Source of the DNA: Hexactinellida sp. DTS-2022
Taxonomy: Eukaryota; Porifera; Hexactinellida
Assembly: GCA_028753945.1 (NCBI GenBank)
Contig: JAPNXP010000014.1
Location: 5,146,001 to 5,210,000, forward strand
Reading direction: 5' to 3'
DNA: 64,000 nucleotides
Shown here: one piece after another, positions 1-11,241 of the stretch
Position numbering within the stretch: the first letter of the stretch is position 1
Layout of the letters: each line of letters begins with the position of its first letter
The notes under the pieces: generated by a model
The model's input: the letters and a program-made list of their open reading frames with translations, nothing else
Databases searched by the model: none
Told to the model about the DNA's origin: nothing
Translations under genes and position numbers: made by a program

Positions 1-854
1 TGTTGAGAGAGCTCTAGCACTCTTGAGTTATAGAATTCCTGTATGTCTTGATGCACCTCCAGTTCATGGTTCTGTTTGGAAATAGAAATTGACCTGGAGT
101 GCCTAGTTTGCTCCTGTTTGTAATGAGTGAGTTTGTTTGTGTGAGTTTGCAAATCTGAATAGTGTTTGACCCGCGCTCTCTCGAGCTCGAGTAAGATCGA
201 CTTTTTCTTTAAATTGATTTTATCCATTAAGTTCTGGAAAGAAGTACTAATATCCTTTTCTATTGTATTGATATAATTTGGATTCTCTATGTTGACAAAT
301 TCAAGAGACTCAGAAATTATAGTGGAACTTATGCTGTCCTTCGATTGAATAGCTAAAGCAGCTTTCAGTGTATCGACCTGATTTCTCAATTCTGAATTTT
401 CCTTGCGAAGCCTTTCTACTTCTGTCAATGGAGTTTCTACGTTTGTTATTTCGACCCTGTTACACTCAACAAAAGGATTATTATTATTAGAAAAACTGCA
501 TTTGAACAAATGAGATGGTTTGGAGCCTATAAACCTATTGAAAACATTCTCAACAGAATCGAGAACAGAATCATCTTCTTTCTGCAAATACTCTATTAAA
601 AACTTTATCTCTTTACCAACAGGATCGGATTTAAACGGCTCGAGAACAATTCTCACTGAACAGTATTCATTCGGCTTAAGTATTCCTCTATTGGGAGTTA
701 CTCTCGATTTTTTAGCATCTTGATTACAGCGAAGCTTAAAGTACACTGATTTATGGGACAGGTTTGTGAGTGTGAGGGCAGTGGATGTCTCTTGTGAATA
801 GTCACCAATAAAGGTCAGTTTTTCTGGTAAAATATCTAATATACGATTGGCCAT
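1..854 (-). CDS. VAP: VAP-family ER contact-site protein, MSP domain plus coiled coil (3' end outside window)
   Basis: Reading the minus strand from the ATG at 854-852 gives an uninterrupted frame of about 284 codons to the window edge. Residues ~8-125 look like a major sperm protein (MSP) domain: a beta-rich start (LTFIGDYSQE), then FKLRCNQDAKKSRVTPNRG and a GILKPNE turn, as in VAPA/VAPB, where the conserved basic patch binds FFAT motifs of lipid-transfer proteins. From residue ~145 the protein becomes a Leu/Glu/Lys/Gln-rich coiled coil, also typical of VAPs. A C-terminal membrane anchor is expected in the family but would lie beyond position 1. No introns are visible. The next gene (PIK3C2, same strand) ends 290 bp upstream. 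Other MSP-coiled-coil proteins (MOSPD type) are possible alternatives; family assignment is by motif only. Confidence 0.72.
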   Translation of the reverse strand, partial: MANRILDILPEKLTFIGDYSQETSTALTLTNLSHKSVYFKLRCNQDAKKSRVTPNRGILKPNEYCSVRIVLEPFKSDPVGKEIKFLIEYLQKEDDSVLDSVENVFNRFIGSKPSHLFKCSFSNNNNPFVECNRVEITNVETPLTEVERLRKENSELRNQVDTLKAALAIQSKDSISSTIISESLEFVNIENPNYINTIEKDISTSFQNLMDKINLKKKSILLELERARVKHYSDLQTHTNKLTHYKQEQTRHSRSISISKQNHELEVHQDIQEFYNSRVLELSQ

Positions 855-1144
855 TTGTTCAACACGAAAACTAAGTTAAAAGTACAATAAAATAAGTAGA
901 ATCAATTCGTAAAACTTTCCAAAATTGTACAGCATTTGTAATTAATTAATTAATATTCGCGAATTTCGTGTAGATAATAATAATTAAACAATCTACATAA
1001 TATAGGTATATAGGTATGTACAAAGATTAAACAATAATAAAAACCAAATTCCGGTTAAATGAACATGAACGCGCATAAAAACAATATATATATTTAAATA
1101 CAAAATAAAACAACAAGGATGTAATAAAATATATACTTTTGGTG
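855..1144. other. AT-rich spacer, VAP promoter region
   Basis: This 290-bp spacer lies between the start of the minus-strand VAP-like gene and the stop of PIK3C2 on the same strand. It is strongly AT-rich with short ATAT and TAAT runs. It must hold the PIK3C2 3' UTR and the VAP promoter, but no clear TATA box or AATAAA signal on the minus strand was recognised. Confidence 0.5.
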
Positions 1145-4100
1145 TCATTTAAAAAAAGCTGGCTGAAATTGTTCACTTTTGTCAAGCATTTCCAGCTCAA
1201 ACCATCTTACACAAGTTTTTGTATTAAAATTTAGTTCAACGAGTTGTATGTTAGTAGAACAGATTATAGTGCCCAATGTCATCTCCTTAACAGATAGGTT
1301 TAATGCGGTACCAGATAAATCTGTATCTTGAATGTTAAACGAAAATGATTCATTAAAGGTTGGGTCTGGTGAGTTTGCAACTGAATGCGTTTTCCGTTTA
1401 ATTATACCACCGCTTTTCAAATGTAGTCTTAATTTAACTTTAGTTGTCGGTAATAAAGTAGAGCTAATCATGCTTATATTAGTGCCTGAGAGATGCCTCA
1501 CATGCATTACCATTATGTTTAACAACACTTTATCTTTAAGATACGTAATACAGAGCTTAGCTTGTGGACTCTTGTTGTGGTCAACAGATTCGGTTAGAGG
1601 TGAGTAGGGACAAGTTGTGCTGTAGTACACATAGTCCTGTCTGTCGCGTAGAGTTCCATGGAAAAAAGTATATAACAGATCACAGTGTGATACCCGGGGT
1701 GGCATGGATAGTAGTTCCTCAATATACCTAAAGAAATGTGCAATCATAAATAAGTAAGAATTATCCTAAGTTGATGTTATAATTTATAAATACAGAAGAA
1801 GCTCGTTAATACAATACCAACGGACGGAAATTTTTGTTCGCTTTATCCAGAGTTCGTATTAACCGGATACCCATTGAATAGCCATTGTAGGGACCTAATT
1901 TGTGGATCTGTTTGTTCGTCTTATCCGGAAATTCTTATTAACTATTAACCGGGTTCGTAATAACGAGGTTCTACTGTAGATTCGAGATCGAGTCTCACCG
2001 TGTGAGTTCATTAAAGCGCATTTGCGCCACGGTTTTAACAGAGCTCCTTCCCAGTATTATCTTAGCTGGGAGAGATGGGAGAGGCGACTCTGGGAACAAC
2101 TCCTGCAGTTTGGCGTGCAGCTCGTAGAACTCTTTAAACCGTCGGAATATAATCTCGCGACTACGGCCATCTTGATCAAAGCTAGCACACAGATCAACCG
2201 ACTTGCTAAACTGACTTCTATCCGTCTTGATCTGTTTTGTAACCTAACAATGAAGGAGTATTAAAGGGAGATGTACAGTAGAGTATCGTTAAGAGGTACA
2301 CCATGGGACAGTAAATGTGTACTCCTTATCCGAAATTCGTACTAACCAATTCATTTATATTGAGATGGCTTTGAAGGGGACTGAAATAATGTTCGTATCA
2401 ACCGTGTTCGTACTAACGAGGTTCTACTGTTAAAGGAACCTACCTCTATGATATAAGAATAGTACTTCTCAGGGTGGTATCTCTTCTGGAAGGATTTCAT
2501 CTTGATACTAACGATCTCGGGTTCGACCTGACGCGAGTAGTTACCCGGCACGAAGGAGAGAAGCGGAGCGTTGCTCGCCGCCTTACCGCTCCGGAGCTGA
2601 GCCACGCTGTGAACGAAGAAATTCAATCTGGTGGCTAGCGAGGCTCTGCTCTCGCGAATGAGCTGAGTGAAGTGAGTCGTGGCGTCGTCGTTGCTCGCGT
2701 TAGGCAGCAACTGATCATGTACGAATCTATAACGAGTAAATAGCTCAACTCAAGTTCTCTAGTGAGAAACAGTAGCTGTTTTAGATACAGTCATGTTCTG
2801 TTATTATGATCAATTGATCATTCAAGGGATCAAAATTGTGTTCATAATAGAGAGACTTCATAATAACACAACTTAATAGTCAACTTCAACTTAATACAAA
2901 CCCTGTCTAAGTTGTTAAATTGGGATGTTCATGATAAAAAGTTTTCATATTAAGTAAATGAAAACTGTTCGCAATAAGCAGACCTGACTGTATATATGAA
3001 TTAGTTAGTCCTTACTTGACGTCATCGATAGAGTTGGGTACCTCCATCTTAGCAGGCAGCATCAGCATGATGAGGCCTAGCAACACGTTCATGTGCTCCC
3101 TCAGAATGTTGTACGCGTAGCAGGAGAGGTCTATGAAGCGCTGGAAGAACACAGTGCTGTGTTCGCAGCCGTCAATGACGTAGGCCATGTCTGGGGTTAG
3201 CACGAATGGAGCTCTGTCCCTCTTTATCTTGCCGAACATCTGGGAGTGTCCGAGAATTTTACCTGATATAATCATATTAATACGTAAACAATAGAGTTAC
3301 AGTGGTGTTTGCGTAATAGCAAGTTATATTTTGCACGCGAAATTGCTTTCTAATAGGAACTTGCTATTAGAGGAACTGAATTAACATTAAATGCTCGCTT
3401 GGGGACTGAAAATAACTTGATATTAGAGCAATATTTATTATTTCTATTAGAGCAATGGTTATTAGGCGAACACGACTGTATAAGATTTCATTCACTAACC
3501 AAAGTCTATGTGGAATACGTGTCCCTGTCGAGTGAGCATAATGTTGTCGTTGTGTCTGTCGCAGAGACCCAGCACATAGGAAGCCACACACCAGGCTGCA
3601 CAGGAGCGAGTGAATGTCTCTACTGCCAGTTTGTACAGGTCTTCTGTCGGGTTGTGTCTGTGTAGCCATTGGGCTAACGGGGCCACTGCTACACTCCCCA
3701 TTAAGCCTTGTCCAACCTATAAATACAAGCGGTTGTCAATAGAGACATGTCTATAACAGAGAGTTATTACTGTTTATAGGAACATTGTTATAATAAGCAG
3801 TGAAGTAACAGTCAACTTTCGTTATAACGAAGTGCTTGGGACCTGTAAATTCCTTCGTTATATCCGGATATTCGTTATAAGCCGATAATAGTTAATACAT
3901 TTAGTGCTCTGGGTGAAATTATCCATTCGTTATATCCGACTTCGTTATAACTGGAGTTTACTGTAGTATCTTACTTGTGTTTGAATTTCTCGTAAAGTCT
4001 CGCACTCCTTCACCAACTCAACAAACCCAGAATCTTTCCCAGTTGGCTTACACGCGAAAGTTAACACATTCAGATCTAGCCCGTAGCTCTGCCAGAGACG

Positions 4101-7100
4101 GTCCATCATACTCACAATCTGCAGCACCAACATGTCCTGTCTCAAATCGTCTCCCTTCTTAAACATGAGTCTTATGTCTTCTCCGAGAGGATCGGAGTTT
4201 ATGAAGCATAGCTTGAGAGGTACCGCGTTGCTATTGAAGTAGTTACACCTGGCGATCTTAAATCCTGTTGTGTTGAGAGCCACACTCACTGGGAGACTGA
4301 AGTTATCAGGCATCCTATAGACAGGTTAATTCAACTGAGATACTATCAATATGATGTTTGTTAATTCTTGATAACAAGATTTTTTTCGCTTTTAGGAGGG
4401 TCGTTGAAAACTAAACCTTTTTCATCGTGAATCTCGGTATTAATGCAGGTTAAATATATCTATTAAGTATATAAAGTTCAAACATATTTAATTAACGCTT
4501 AAATTTGCTGTTAAAGTAAATGTGTTGAATTTGTATAAATATCAGGAGTCTGAGGCCTACCTATTAAGCTATTAATATTGATGTCATATATCATAAGCAG
4601 TATGTAGTATAATGGGTCTGAAAGAAAACTTACTTCTTCATAATTTCGTGCAGCCCTTCCTTCAGGATAATCCTACGCAGTTCTTCTTTGGCGTTTCTGA
4701 CTTCCTCTGCCAGCTGACAGAGCCTAGAGGCCAGCTTCTCCTGACTCAGAATATCGCTTCTATCACTCGGGCTCAGAAGTGCTAAAATCGCGGTTTTTAT
4801 GAGCAGCAATCTTGTTTTTATGTTCCCCTTAATGGCGTCTAGTTGTACCGAACTGGAAATAATCCAGAACAGAGTGTGCGCGAAGCTCAGAGAAGACTTG
4901 CACTTGTTCAGCAGGAACTCTACGAGATGGCTCCAATGGTACGGCTCGTAATAAACAGCGTGTAACAGCTGTGGGGCCATGAGACAGAGCGTCTCCGTCT
5001 CCAGCTTAGAGATGTTGTCGATAATCCAGTCTCTAGCCTAGGGGCAGTTTATAATTATATAATATAACTACAGAAAAATACACAATACACTCTTGTTAAT
5101 AAGAACACGGATAAGGCGAAATATCGGTTAAAGACTACAAGGTATAAATCCCCTAGCTTATAAAAATATATGCAAGTGACTCCGGATAATACGAACAGAT
5201 TTTGACGGTTCCCTGGTATTCATATTAACGAGAGTCTACTGCAATGATTCCCAAACTTTTTCAACCGTGGACCACCTATACCAAATACCAAACATTATGT
5301 GGACCCCCTCCCATTATCCATTATACAAATGTACAGATCTTATGGACCCCCCTATTGCCGTCCGTGTACCCAGTTTTATAACAACTGTTCTACAGTAAAT
5401 AGTATACAGTATAAATAACACAGTTCTACCTCTGACTGCCAAATAGAGGGGTGCAGTCCCTGTAGTAGGCCGGGACTCCTCTCCTGTGGCCAGTCCTTAA
5501 GGAAATAGCTGAGCTCCCTCCTGGCTTGGTAGTCGCAGTAGGGCATAGACTGACAGATCAACGAGAGCGTAGTTAGGTTGTGAGGGTAGGTATTCCTCAA
5601 GCGCTGACTCCAGATGAGCTTTCTATCGTACCTACTCAGGACCTGGAATATGTCCTTATGGATCAGCTGTGATACGTACTTCTCTTCGTGCTGGGAGAGC
5701 TCTGAGACTGTGGATAGGGAGTGCCCCCTGTTGAAGGAGGGAGTGAGGCGCCAGGAGTCTTCTGAGGCTCCGCTCGTGTACAGACTGCTGGCTGTGCTCG
5801 TAGCGAATGAGGCACTGCTGGACGACCCTATAAATAACAACAATACACCCATATACTAAGTAATATAGTCATGTTGGATACTAATGGCTTGTTAAATGTA
5901 GAGATTTAGAGTAGGACTCGTTAGTACGAACACGGTTAAAAATGTGAATTTCCAGTTAATACGAACACTATTTCGACCCTTCAAAGCTTCTTCAATCTAA
6001 CGATGTTCTACAGTAATTAGTTTCCTATATAACTAGGGCATTATACGATAGAAAAAGGATCTACGGCCCTATAACTAGCAAATAACAAAGTGTTTATTGG
6101 ATAATTGGTACCTAGAGTGTTGAATGAAGAGCCGAGTGTGCAGTACTCTGATTCTACGCTTGAATTAATGCTCGAGTTGGTTATGCCACATTCTGGTATT
6201 ATGGATAACTCCTGATGTATGCTATCCCAGGAATCCTTTGGTATATTCTGTAGTTGAATTTCTACCAACATTAAATTCCCCTCTGTGTAATTAAGCGTCA
6301 GGTATTCACAGGGAAAATCTGCCTTATCCATAGCTAGCGGTATATACGTGTACTGTTTGTTAACAGCTCCCTTGTTAGAGAATACAGAGAGATACCCAGT
6401 GGCCTTTAAACTGGTCTGTGGAGAGGAATCTTCTCCCTCGGATTGAGAGTGCATAGATATGCGTAGATAGCACTCCCTGGGCACCTGGTACAGGTTAAAG
6501 CTCAGGTCCAGACTCAGGTTGCAGCGAATGAATGTGTAGAATCTCCCGGGGTCGCATCGGCAGTAGCTAGTGCGAGTCTAATCACAAATAATAATAATAA
6601 TAATACAGTAGGACATCGTTAGTACAAAACTCCGGTTAATAAGACACTATTTCAGTCCCCTTCAATGCTTTTCAATACAAATAGAATCGCTTAATACGAT
6701 TCCGGATAAGGCGAACGCATTTTTACGGCCCCCTGGTGTTCGTACTAACGAGGTTCTACTATAACTACTAATACACTACGCAGGTGTGTATGTGTGTACT
6801 CACCGGTGTCATAAGCTCGTTTCCCCCACACATGAGCACTGCCTCCAGATAGTACAGCTTGGGGCGGGCGGGCTGCGTGCTCGGCAGTCTATGCACCCCG
6901 CCTATCCACACGTGCACATTTGAGCTCTTGAGGAGAGGGAGAGGCGGCTGGTAGCTCCTGGTCTGAGAGAGCTGGCTTATGTTGCTGTCTGAGCCGAGAG
7001 AGATAGGTATCTTCGTGAATATGGAGAATGCTTGGATGTGGATAATGACCTGGTCCTCGATTTCAAGAATAATCTTCTCAATTTCGTTTGCAATGTTTTG

Positions 7101-9258
7101 TTTGGTTCTAGGATCGAGTCCTGAATTTTTGTGTCTAAAAATCGAGTTTATAAATATAGGAGTTATAGAATAATATGGTACATACCTAGAGTGTAATTTG
7201 AATATTTGATTCAATGAGTTTTCCAACAGAAACGGATTGAACTTCCCCAGCTGTAACGATAACAGCTTGATGGTCTGCTCCAGGCGTTTGAACTTCCCAA
7301 TATGCATCCATTCAGCTCCCTCCCTTTTACTCTCGCTTATCATAGCCAGATTATCCAGCAGCGTCGAGTACACTATAGGCACTTGGCACAGCTGATAGTA
7401 CAGCTGTTCTGGACAGGTTTCCCGTAGTATATCTGTGAACGCGTTAGCGAAGAAGTCTTCGCTGGGCACGATGTCTAGCTCCTCGTATATCGTGTTGCAG
7501 AACTCTTCGTACAGACTGGAGACGTGTTCCAGCATGAATCTGGGGGCCTCGCGTCTCCGGTAGCAGTACCTGATGTGTTGGTACCTACGTGCATACTACG
7601 TCATACTACAGTGGATATACTATAGTAGTCAGTAATAGCAAGTCGATAAGCATGAAATTTATTGCTATTAATAGGGGAATATTGCTATTAGAGGAACATA
7701 TTAACATAAAATGCTCTCTTGGGAATGAAAAGTGACTCAATATTAGGCGGATATTATATCTATTAGTATTAGACGAATTGTTAATACGCGAAAACAAATA
7801 CTATAGTAATATTACACGACGTATATAATAATATTTTCAAAACCCCATTTTCCTCAGAATACATACGTATATGAATATAATAACTAGTATACTTACCTGT
7901 GAAGAGCTATTTCTGTGTCCTTAAGGTAGAACTGAGTACCGGAAATCCTCAATATATACTCATCACATTGAGACTTTACATAAGCACTTTCTGAAGTTTG
8001 TAGAAATATTCCTATCAGGTCTCTAGCATTAGATTTTAAGAACACATTGATTAGCGTCGGGGTAGACTTATCCCTCACGTGTCCAGGCTTTGGTTTTTCC
8101 ACTAAAATAGGAAGTGCTTTATTGGAGAGGTCCGCATCGAATCCAATAGAACTGATCTCAACATTCGGCTCTATGCTTAGCACCATAAGGCTGAATAGCT
8201 TTAGTTTCTGACTGTGTAGTAGGGTGAGATGTTCCTCTGTTAGTATAGGAGCTGGCAACAGAGATTTGGTATAGGTGGTCTCGTCTGTTATCTTGTTATC
8301 CTCGTTTGAGAGCTCAATCAGCTTGTGAATGTGAGAGGCGAAGTCACTCAATTCCTGGTCGTGAATCTTAACCTGAAGTGAACAAAATATAATAAATTCA
8401 TACAAGTGTAATATATCAGTCATTCAAACGTTACATAAAGCTTACAAGGGGGGTAAACAAATGTGTGACATACCATTTTTTGTATTATAAATGGCAAAAA
8501 AAATTGTGACATAAGAGAGGTGTCTAATTTTCGCGAATTTGCCATACATAACGTTTGAACAGCCCTTATATGGTCTTACATCTGTGATGTCTTCCCCCAG
8601 AGTAAAGTTAGAATAGTTGGGTCGCTTCCTGTGGGGAGAGTTCGGGGTTTTCCTTCCACTCTTTTCAAGGGTCGGAGTCCTTTCCGGAGATATCCGTGGG
8701 GAGCTCAATATCTTCAGCGGCTTGGGAGGCCGCATAGGGGGCTTAGAGGGCTCTATTTTACCGAGACTGTTTAGTGCTATAACGATAGGCTCGCTCTTAC
8801 GCTGGTCATGCAACCGAGATCCGGGGATCGTAATGGGAGCAGTTGTTATGTCTGAACACGAGTTGGCTGTGCTCCTGAATACGGGAGAGGAGGGAGTAGA
8901 TAGGTAGGCTGGTTTGTGGGGCTTGGGTGGTTTGTTAGGCTTTGGGGCCGCGAGATGATTCGGGCTTTCTAAAGAGAATTATAAACCAGCTTAGAGGCTG
9001 AAAATACACACAATATTACAGGGCCGGAAGAAGAGGTTATAAAGTGGTCAGGCCATGGCTTGACCGGCCTAACTAGTGACGTAAGAGTGGTCAGTCTATT
9101 GGCCTTTGATACAAACCACTTCCGCCGGCCCTGATTACAGAGTAATACGTACCAATGACATTCAAATCTTCTAAGCTTTTTGATAATTTATTCCCTCCTT
9201 GCGGACAAGTTACTAGCACATCTAAGCTATTGAATCTCTTTCTTTCACTAATAGCCAT
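1145..9258 (-). CDS. PIK3C2: Class II phosphatidylinositol 3-kinase (PI3K-C2), 13 exons, complete
   Basis: Phosphorylates the 3-position of PI and PI4P in endocytic and endosomal membrane traffic. Inferred exons (minus): 9258-9153, 8968-8580, 8372-7897, 7569-6804, 6577-6076, 5827-5430, 5037-4634, 4314-3975, 3716-3500, 3262-3016, 2726-2444, 2243-1999, 1727-1145. Phases agree and total 4956 nt (1651 residues; human PIK3C2A 1686). Domain order matches class II: Pro-rich N-terminus (~1-165), RBD-like segment, C2 (~560-745), helical PIK domain (~750-1010), kinase (~1015-1300), PX (~1325-1475) and C-terminal C2 (~1515-1640). Kinase motifs are intact: GDDLRQD, catalytic loop GLCDRHNDN and HIDFG. The PX domain has [13 protein letters not shown]. 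The exon 5 donor (GTTATA) is weak and chosen by phase. Eleven of the twelve introns carry a small transposon. The distinction between C2A, B and G was not attempted. Confidence 0.93.
1793..1976. mobile_element. MITE, CAGTAGAACCTCGTTA-end family, in PIK3C2 intron 12
   Basis: The right end (minus orientation) reads CAGTAGAACCTCGTTATTAC and the left end cagaagaagctcgttaatac, giving imperfect terminal inverted repeats flanked by TA on both sides. The interior repeats phrases such as ttcgtattaaccgg and cttatccgg seen in the other copies. TA duplication and CAGT ends suggest a pogo/Tigger-type (Tc1-mariner) non-autonomous element; the superfamily is inferred. Confidence 0.7.
2276..2429. mobile_element. 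MITE of the same CAGTAGA-end family, in PIK3C2 intron 11
   Basis: The left end cagtagagtatcgttaaga and the right end gttcgtactaacgaggttct plus actg are inverted repeats; TA precedes the left end. The interior contains ttatccgaaattcgtactaa, a phrase shared with the intron 12 copy. It fills 154 of the 200 bp of the intron. Confidence 0.65.
2788..2990. mobile_element. TA-flanked MITE, second family, in PIK3C2 intron 10
   Basis: Starts cagtcatgttctgttattat and ends gcaataagcagacctgactg, inverted repeats with TA duplicated outside each end. The interior has the same repeated theme of short TTCATAATA-like blocks but does not match the CAGTAGAACC family closely. Confidence 0.6.
3300..3478. mobile_element. 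TA-flanked MITE, third family copy 1, in PIK3C2 intron 9
   Basis: Begins cagtggtgtttgcgtaatag and ends attaggcgaacacgactg, with TA at both flanks. The interior (cttgctattagagg, taaatgctcgcttggg) is shared with the copy at 7609-7806, showing that both belong to one dispersed family. Confidence 0.65.
3809..3963. mobile_element. TA-flanked MITE, fourth family, in PIK3C2 intron 8
   Basis: Left end cagtcaactttcgttataac and right end ttcgttataactggagttta plus ctg form inverted repeats followed by TA. Interior has repeated cgttatatccg phrases. Its right end lies only 11 bp from the intron donor. Confidence 0.65.
5088..5241. mobile_element. MITE, CAGTAGA-end family, in PIK3C2 intron 6
   Basis: Left end cactcttgttaataagaaca pairs with the right end ttcatattaacgagagtcta plus ctg. 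The interior phrase gcaagtgactccggataata recurs at 14.8 kb and 38.6 kb. The ends have drifted, so this copy looks older. Confidence 0.55.
5909..6013. mobile_element. Short MITE, CAGTAGA-end family, in PIK3C2 intron 5
   Basis: Left end gagtaggactcgttagtacg and right end aacgatgttctacag are degenerate inverted repeats with TA on both sides. At about 105 bp it is shorter than its relatives and probably internally deleted. Confidence 0.5.
6606..6761. mobile_element. MITE, CAGTAGA-end family, in PIK3C2 intron 4
   Basis: Left end cagtaggacatcgttagtac and right end gtactaacgaggttctacta are clear inverted repeats with TA outside each end. Interior phrases (ccggataaggcgaac, tacggccccctggtg) match the other copies of this family. 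Confidence 0.68.
7609..7806. mobile_element. TA-flanked MITE, third family copy 2, in PIK3C2 intron 3
   Basis: Shares interior sequence with the copy at 3300-3478 (ttgctattagaggaac, aaaatgctctcttggg). Ends are degenerate but keep CAGT near the left flank and TATAG plus TA at the right. Confidence 0.55.
8423..8568. mobile_element. MITE with TTCAAACGTTACGTAA-type ends, copy 1, in PIK3C2 intron 2
   Basis: The left end cattcaaacgttacataa and the right end acataacgtttgaacagccc are inverted repeats. Interior words (gtgtgacataccatttttt, gacataagagaggtgtctaa) recur in the copies near 37.4 kb and 54.9 kb. The superfamily is not assigned. It occupies most of a 207-bp intron. Confidence 0.65.
9019..9133. 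mobile_element. Short hAT-like MITE in PIK3C2 intron 1
   Basis: Ends CAGGGCCGGAAG and CTTCCGCCGGCCCTG are near-perfect inverted repeats, about 115 bp apart. CAGGG...CCCTG ends are typical of hAT non-autonomous elements. A clear 8-bp target duplication was not found. Confidence 0.55.
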
Positions 9259-9558
9259 TGAATGAACTACAAAGGTAATATCATATATTCATAAACAAAT
9301 CTACTCTAAGTACGAATACAAGAGCATATTCGGTTTATATAGAACATATTTGGACTTAGATGAATAAAAAGCTAACTCTACATTTCATAAGATGCATTTT
9401 CTTTTATAAAAGAGGAGAATCATCTAAATAATCAGAAATAAGGTTGAACTTCTTATGAATGAGATGGTAATAAAGTATTTTGTAATATAGAAATCAAACA
9501 AAAAGTTGTCCTATTTGATATTAATAAATAATTATAATTAATCCAAAAATGGGAATAA
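9259..9558. other. Spacer between PIK3C2 start and FGGY kinase stop
   Basis: AT-rich, 300 bp, between two minus-strand genes. It should contain the PIK3C2 promoter and the FGGY 3' UTR. No gene, repeat or clear TATA box was recognised. Confidence 0.4.
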
Positions 9559-11241
9559 TTAAACTTTCATTATTTCCATGAATGTTAACTGAGCCTGACT
9601 CATCTCTAAGAACACTCGATACTTACACTCGTGGTATTGGAGAGTTCCAACATTAGGTTTGACAGTTGTTTTGACAGAAGTCAGCTGTTTCATAGCGGCC
9701 TCGATACTCTCTGTATATCCAGATGCAACAGTGGCTAGAATGCAACTTCCCATCAAGACTGCCTCCTCTTCATTGTTAATCAACACAGTCCTATTCAAGA
9801 TATCAGCATGCGCTTGTACATACAAGTTGTTATGTATAAGGCCACCGCACATAAATACAAATTCTATTTCGTATCCGTTCTCAGTTAGTTTATCTATTAT
9901 ATGCCGACTCCCATAAGCAAGCGCCTGTACTGTTGCTAAATATAAAGTAGCCAAGTCTTCCAAACCACTGCTGAGTTTCAACCCACTAATCATACCAGTC
10001 ATGTCCGGTCTAGCGAGAGGAGATCTGTTGCCGTGAAAATCCGGCAAAATATGGTAATTCCGTGTAATTAGTGAAATATGTGAGAGGTTAAACTTAGCTG
10101 TCAGATCTCGAATTATACTCTCCAACTCACTGTAGACTGTACGTGAATTTCCATTTGCAAGTTTGGAAAGTTCTTTGGAAGATGGATGCGATTCGATAAC
10201 AAAATCAATGAGTTTCCCAGCAGCACTTTGGCCAGCTTCATTCAAATAGAGACTTGGTACCATAGCGGAGTAATACGGCCCCCAAATCCCTGGAGCATAA
10301 ATAGGGACACCAGACACAGCCATGTGACATGTAGAAGTCCCGCATATGAGACCTATTCTCTTGCAAATACTACTTCTGTCGGTATTAACAAGCTCTATGG
10401 GAATATCAGGGCCCAGCATCCCAATCCCTCCTGCGTGCGCATCTATCATAGAGGTGGCTACAGGGGTGCCTATGTTCAAGCCTAACTCATTGGCACTAGC
10501 AGCATTCAAACCACCAATCTTATTGCCAGGAGGGGAAAAGTGGTTACCTATTTTAGAATAGTTATCATTGATAAGTTCGGATAAACCGATTTCTTCTAAA
10601 AAGGAGTTTGACCACCCAACTTTCAAGCCTAAATCTTTAAATCCCACATAATTCCATTTACAAACTAAGCAGCATAAAGAGCGTGTCAAAGAACCAGTGG
10701 ATCTATAAGTTAAGAAATCAGCCAAGTCCATAAAGTGACCGATTTCTGACCATTTATGAGTTGACAGATTCTGTTTCAACCAAAGGATCTTTGGCATTTC
10801 CATTTCAGGAGATACTTTACTACCTACGTACTTAAGTACAGCATGAGATGAATGGTTTATCGAATTCGCTTGCTCGATAGCCCTATGGTCCATCCATAAT
10901 ATTATGTTTTGGTTGTTTTCCTGAGTCGTACTGACGCTAATAGGATGGGTATCTTTGTCCAGTAACACTAGACTACATGTTGCATCGAATGCAATCCCTT
11001 GGATAAGGTTTTTGTCATAGCCAGAGATAACTTCATTTACGCATTTGCAAACACTTTTCCAAATATCATCAGAAGATTGTTCATAATGGCCAACAGGAAT
11101 TTCAGTGGCAGACCAAGTTCTAATAAGAGAAGTCGATAATGCAATTCTCTTTCCATTATTACTTATTAACATAGCTCTGGCACTACCTGTGCCGACGTCG
11201 ACCCCAACGAAATATGTATAATCTCTGTTCACTTGTGCCAT
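9559..11241 (-). CDS. FGGY: FGGY-family carbohydrate kinase (D-ribulokinase type)
   Basis: Phosphorylates a pentulose or polyol, probably D-ribulose, using ATP in the cytosol. Intronless, 560 codons from the ATG at 11241 (MAQVNRDYTYFVGVD). The frame stays open 29 codons further upstream but without an ATG. The N-terminal phosphate-binding loop VGVDVGTGSARA begins near residue 11; GIAFDATCSLVLLD and the W-M-D-H-R-A segment (LWMDHRAIEQA) follow. The C-terminal FGGY domain contains the nucleotide-site GLIHNNLYVQ stretch preceded by MCGG, and DFHGNRSPLARPDMTG. Length and order agree with animal FGGY proteins (~550 residues). Xylulokinase and glycerokinase are relatives, but the AFDATCS and HGNRSP signatures favour the ribulokinase-like group. 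Confidence 0.9.
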   Translation of the reverse strand: MAQVNRDYTYFVGVDVGTGSARAMLISNNGKRIALSTSLIRTWSATEIPVGHYEQSSDDIWKSVCKCVNEVISGYDKNLIQGIAFDATCSLVLLDKDTHPISVSTTQENNQNIILWMDHRAIEQANSINHSSHAVLKYVGSKVSPEMEMPKILWLKQNLSTHKWSEIGHFMDLADFLTYRSTGSLTRSLCCLVCKWNYVGFKDLGLKVGWSNSFLEEIGLSELINDNYSKIGNHFSPPGNKIGGLNAASANELGLNIGTPVATSMIDAHAGGIGMLGPDIPIELVNTDRSSICKRIGLICGTSTCHMAVSGVPIYAPGIWGPYYSAMVPSLYLNEAGQSAAGKLIDFVIESHPSSKELSKLANGNSRTVYSELESIIRDLTAKFNLSHISLITRNYHILPDFHGNRSPLARPDMTGMISGLKLSSGLEDLATLYLATVQALAYGSRHIIDKLTENGYEIEFVFMCGGLIHNNLYVQAHADILNRTVLINNEEEAVLMGSCILATVASGYTESIEAAMKQLTSVKTTVKPNVGTLQYHECKYRVFLEMSQAQLTFMEIMKV

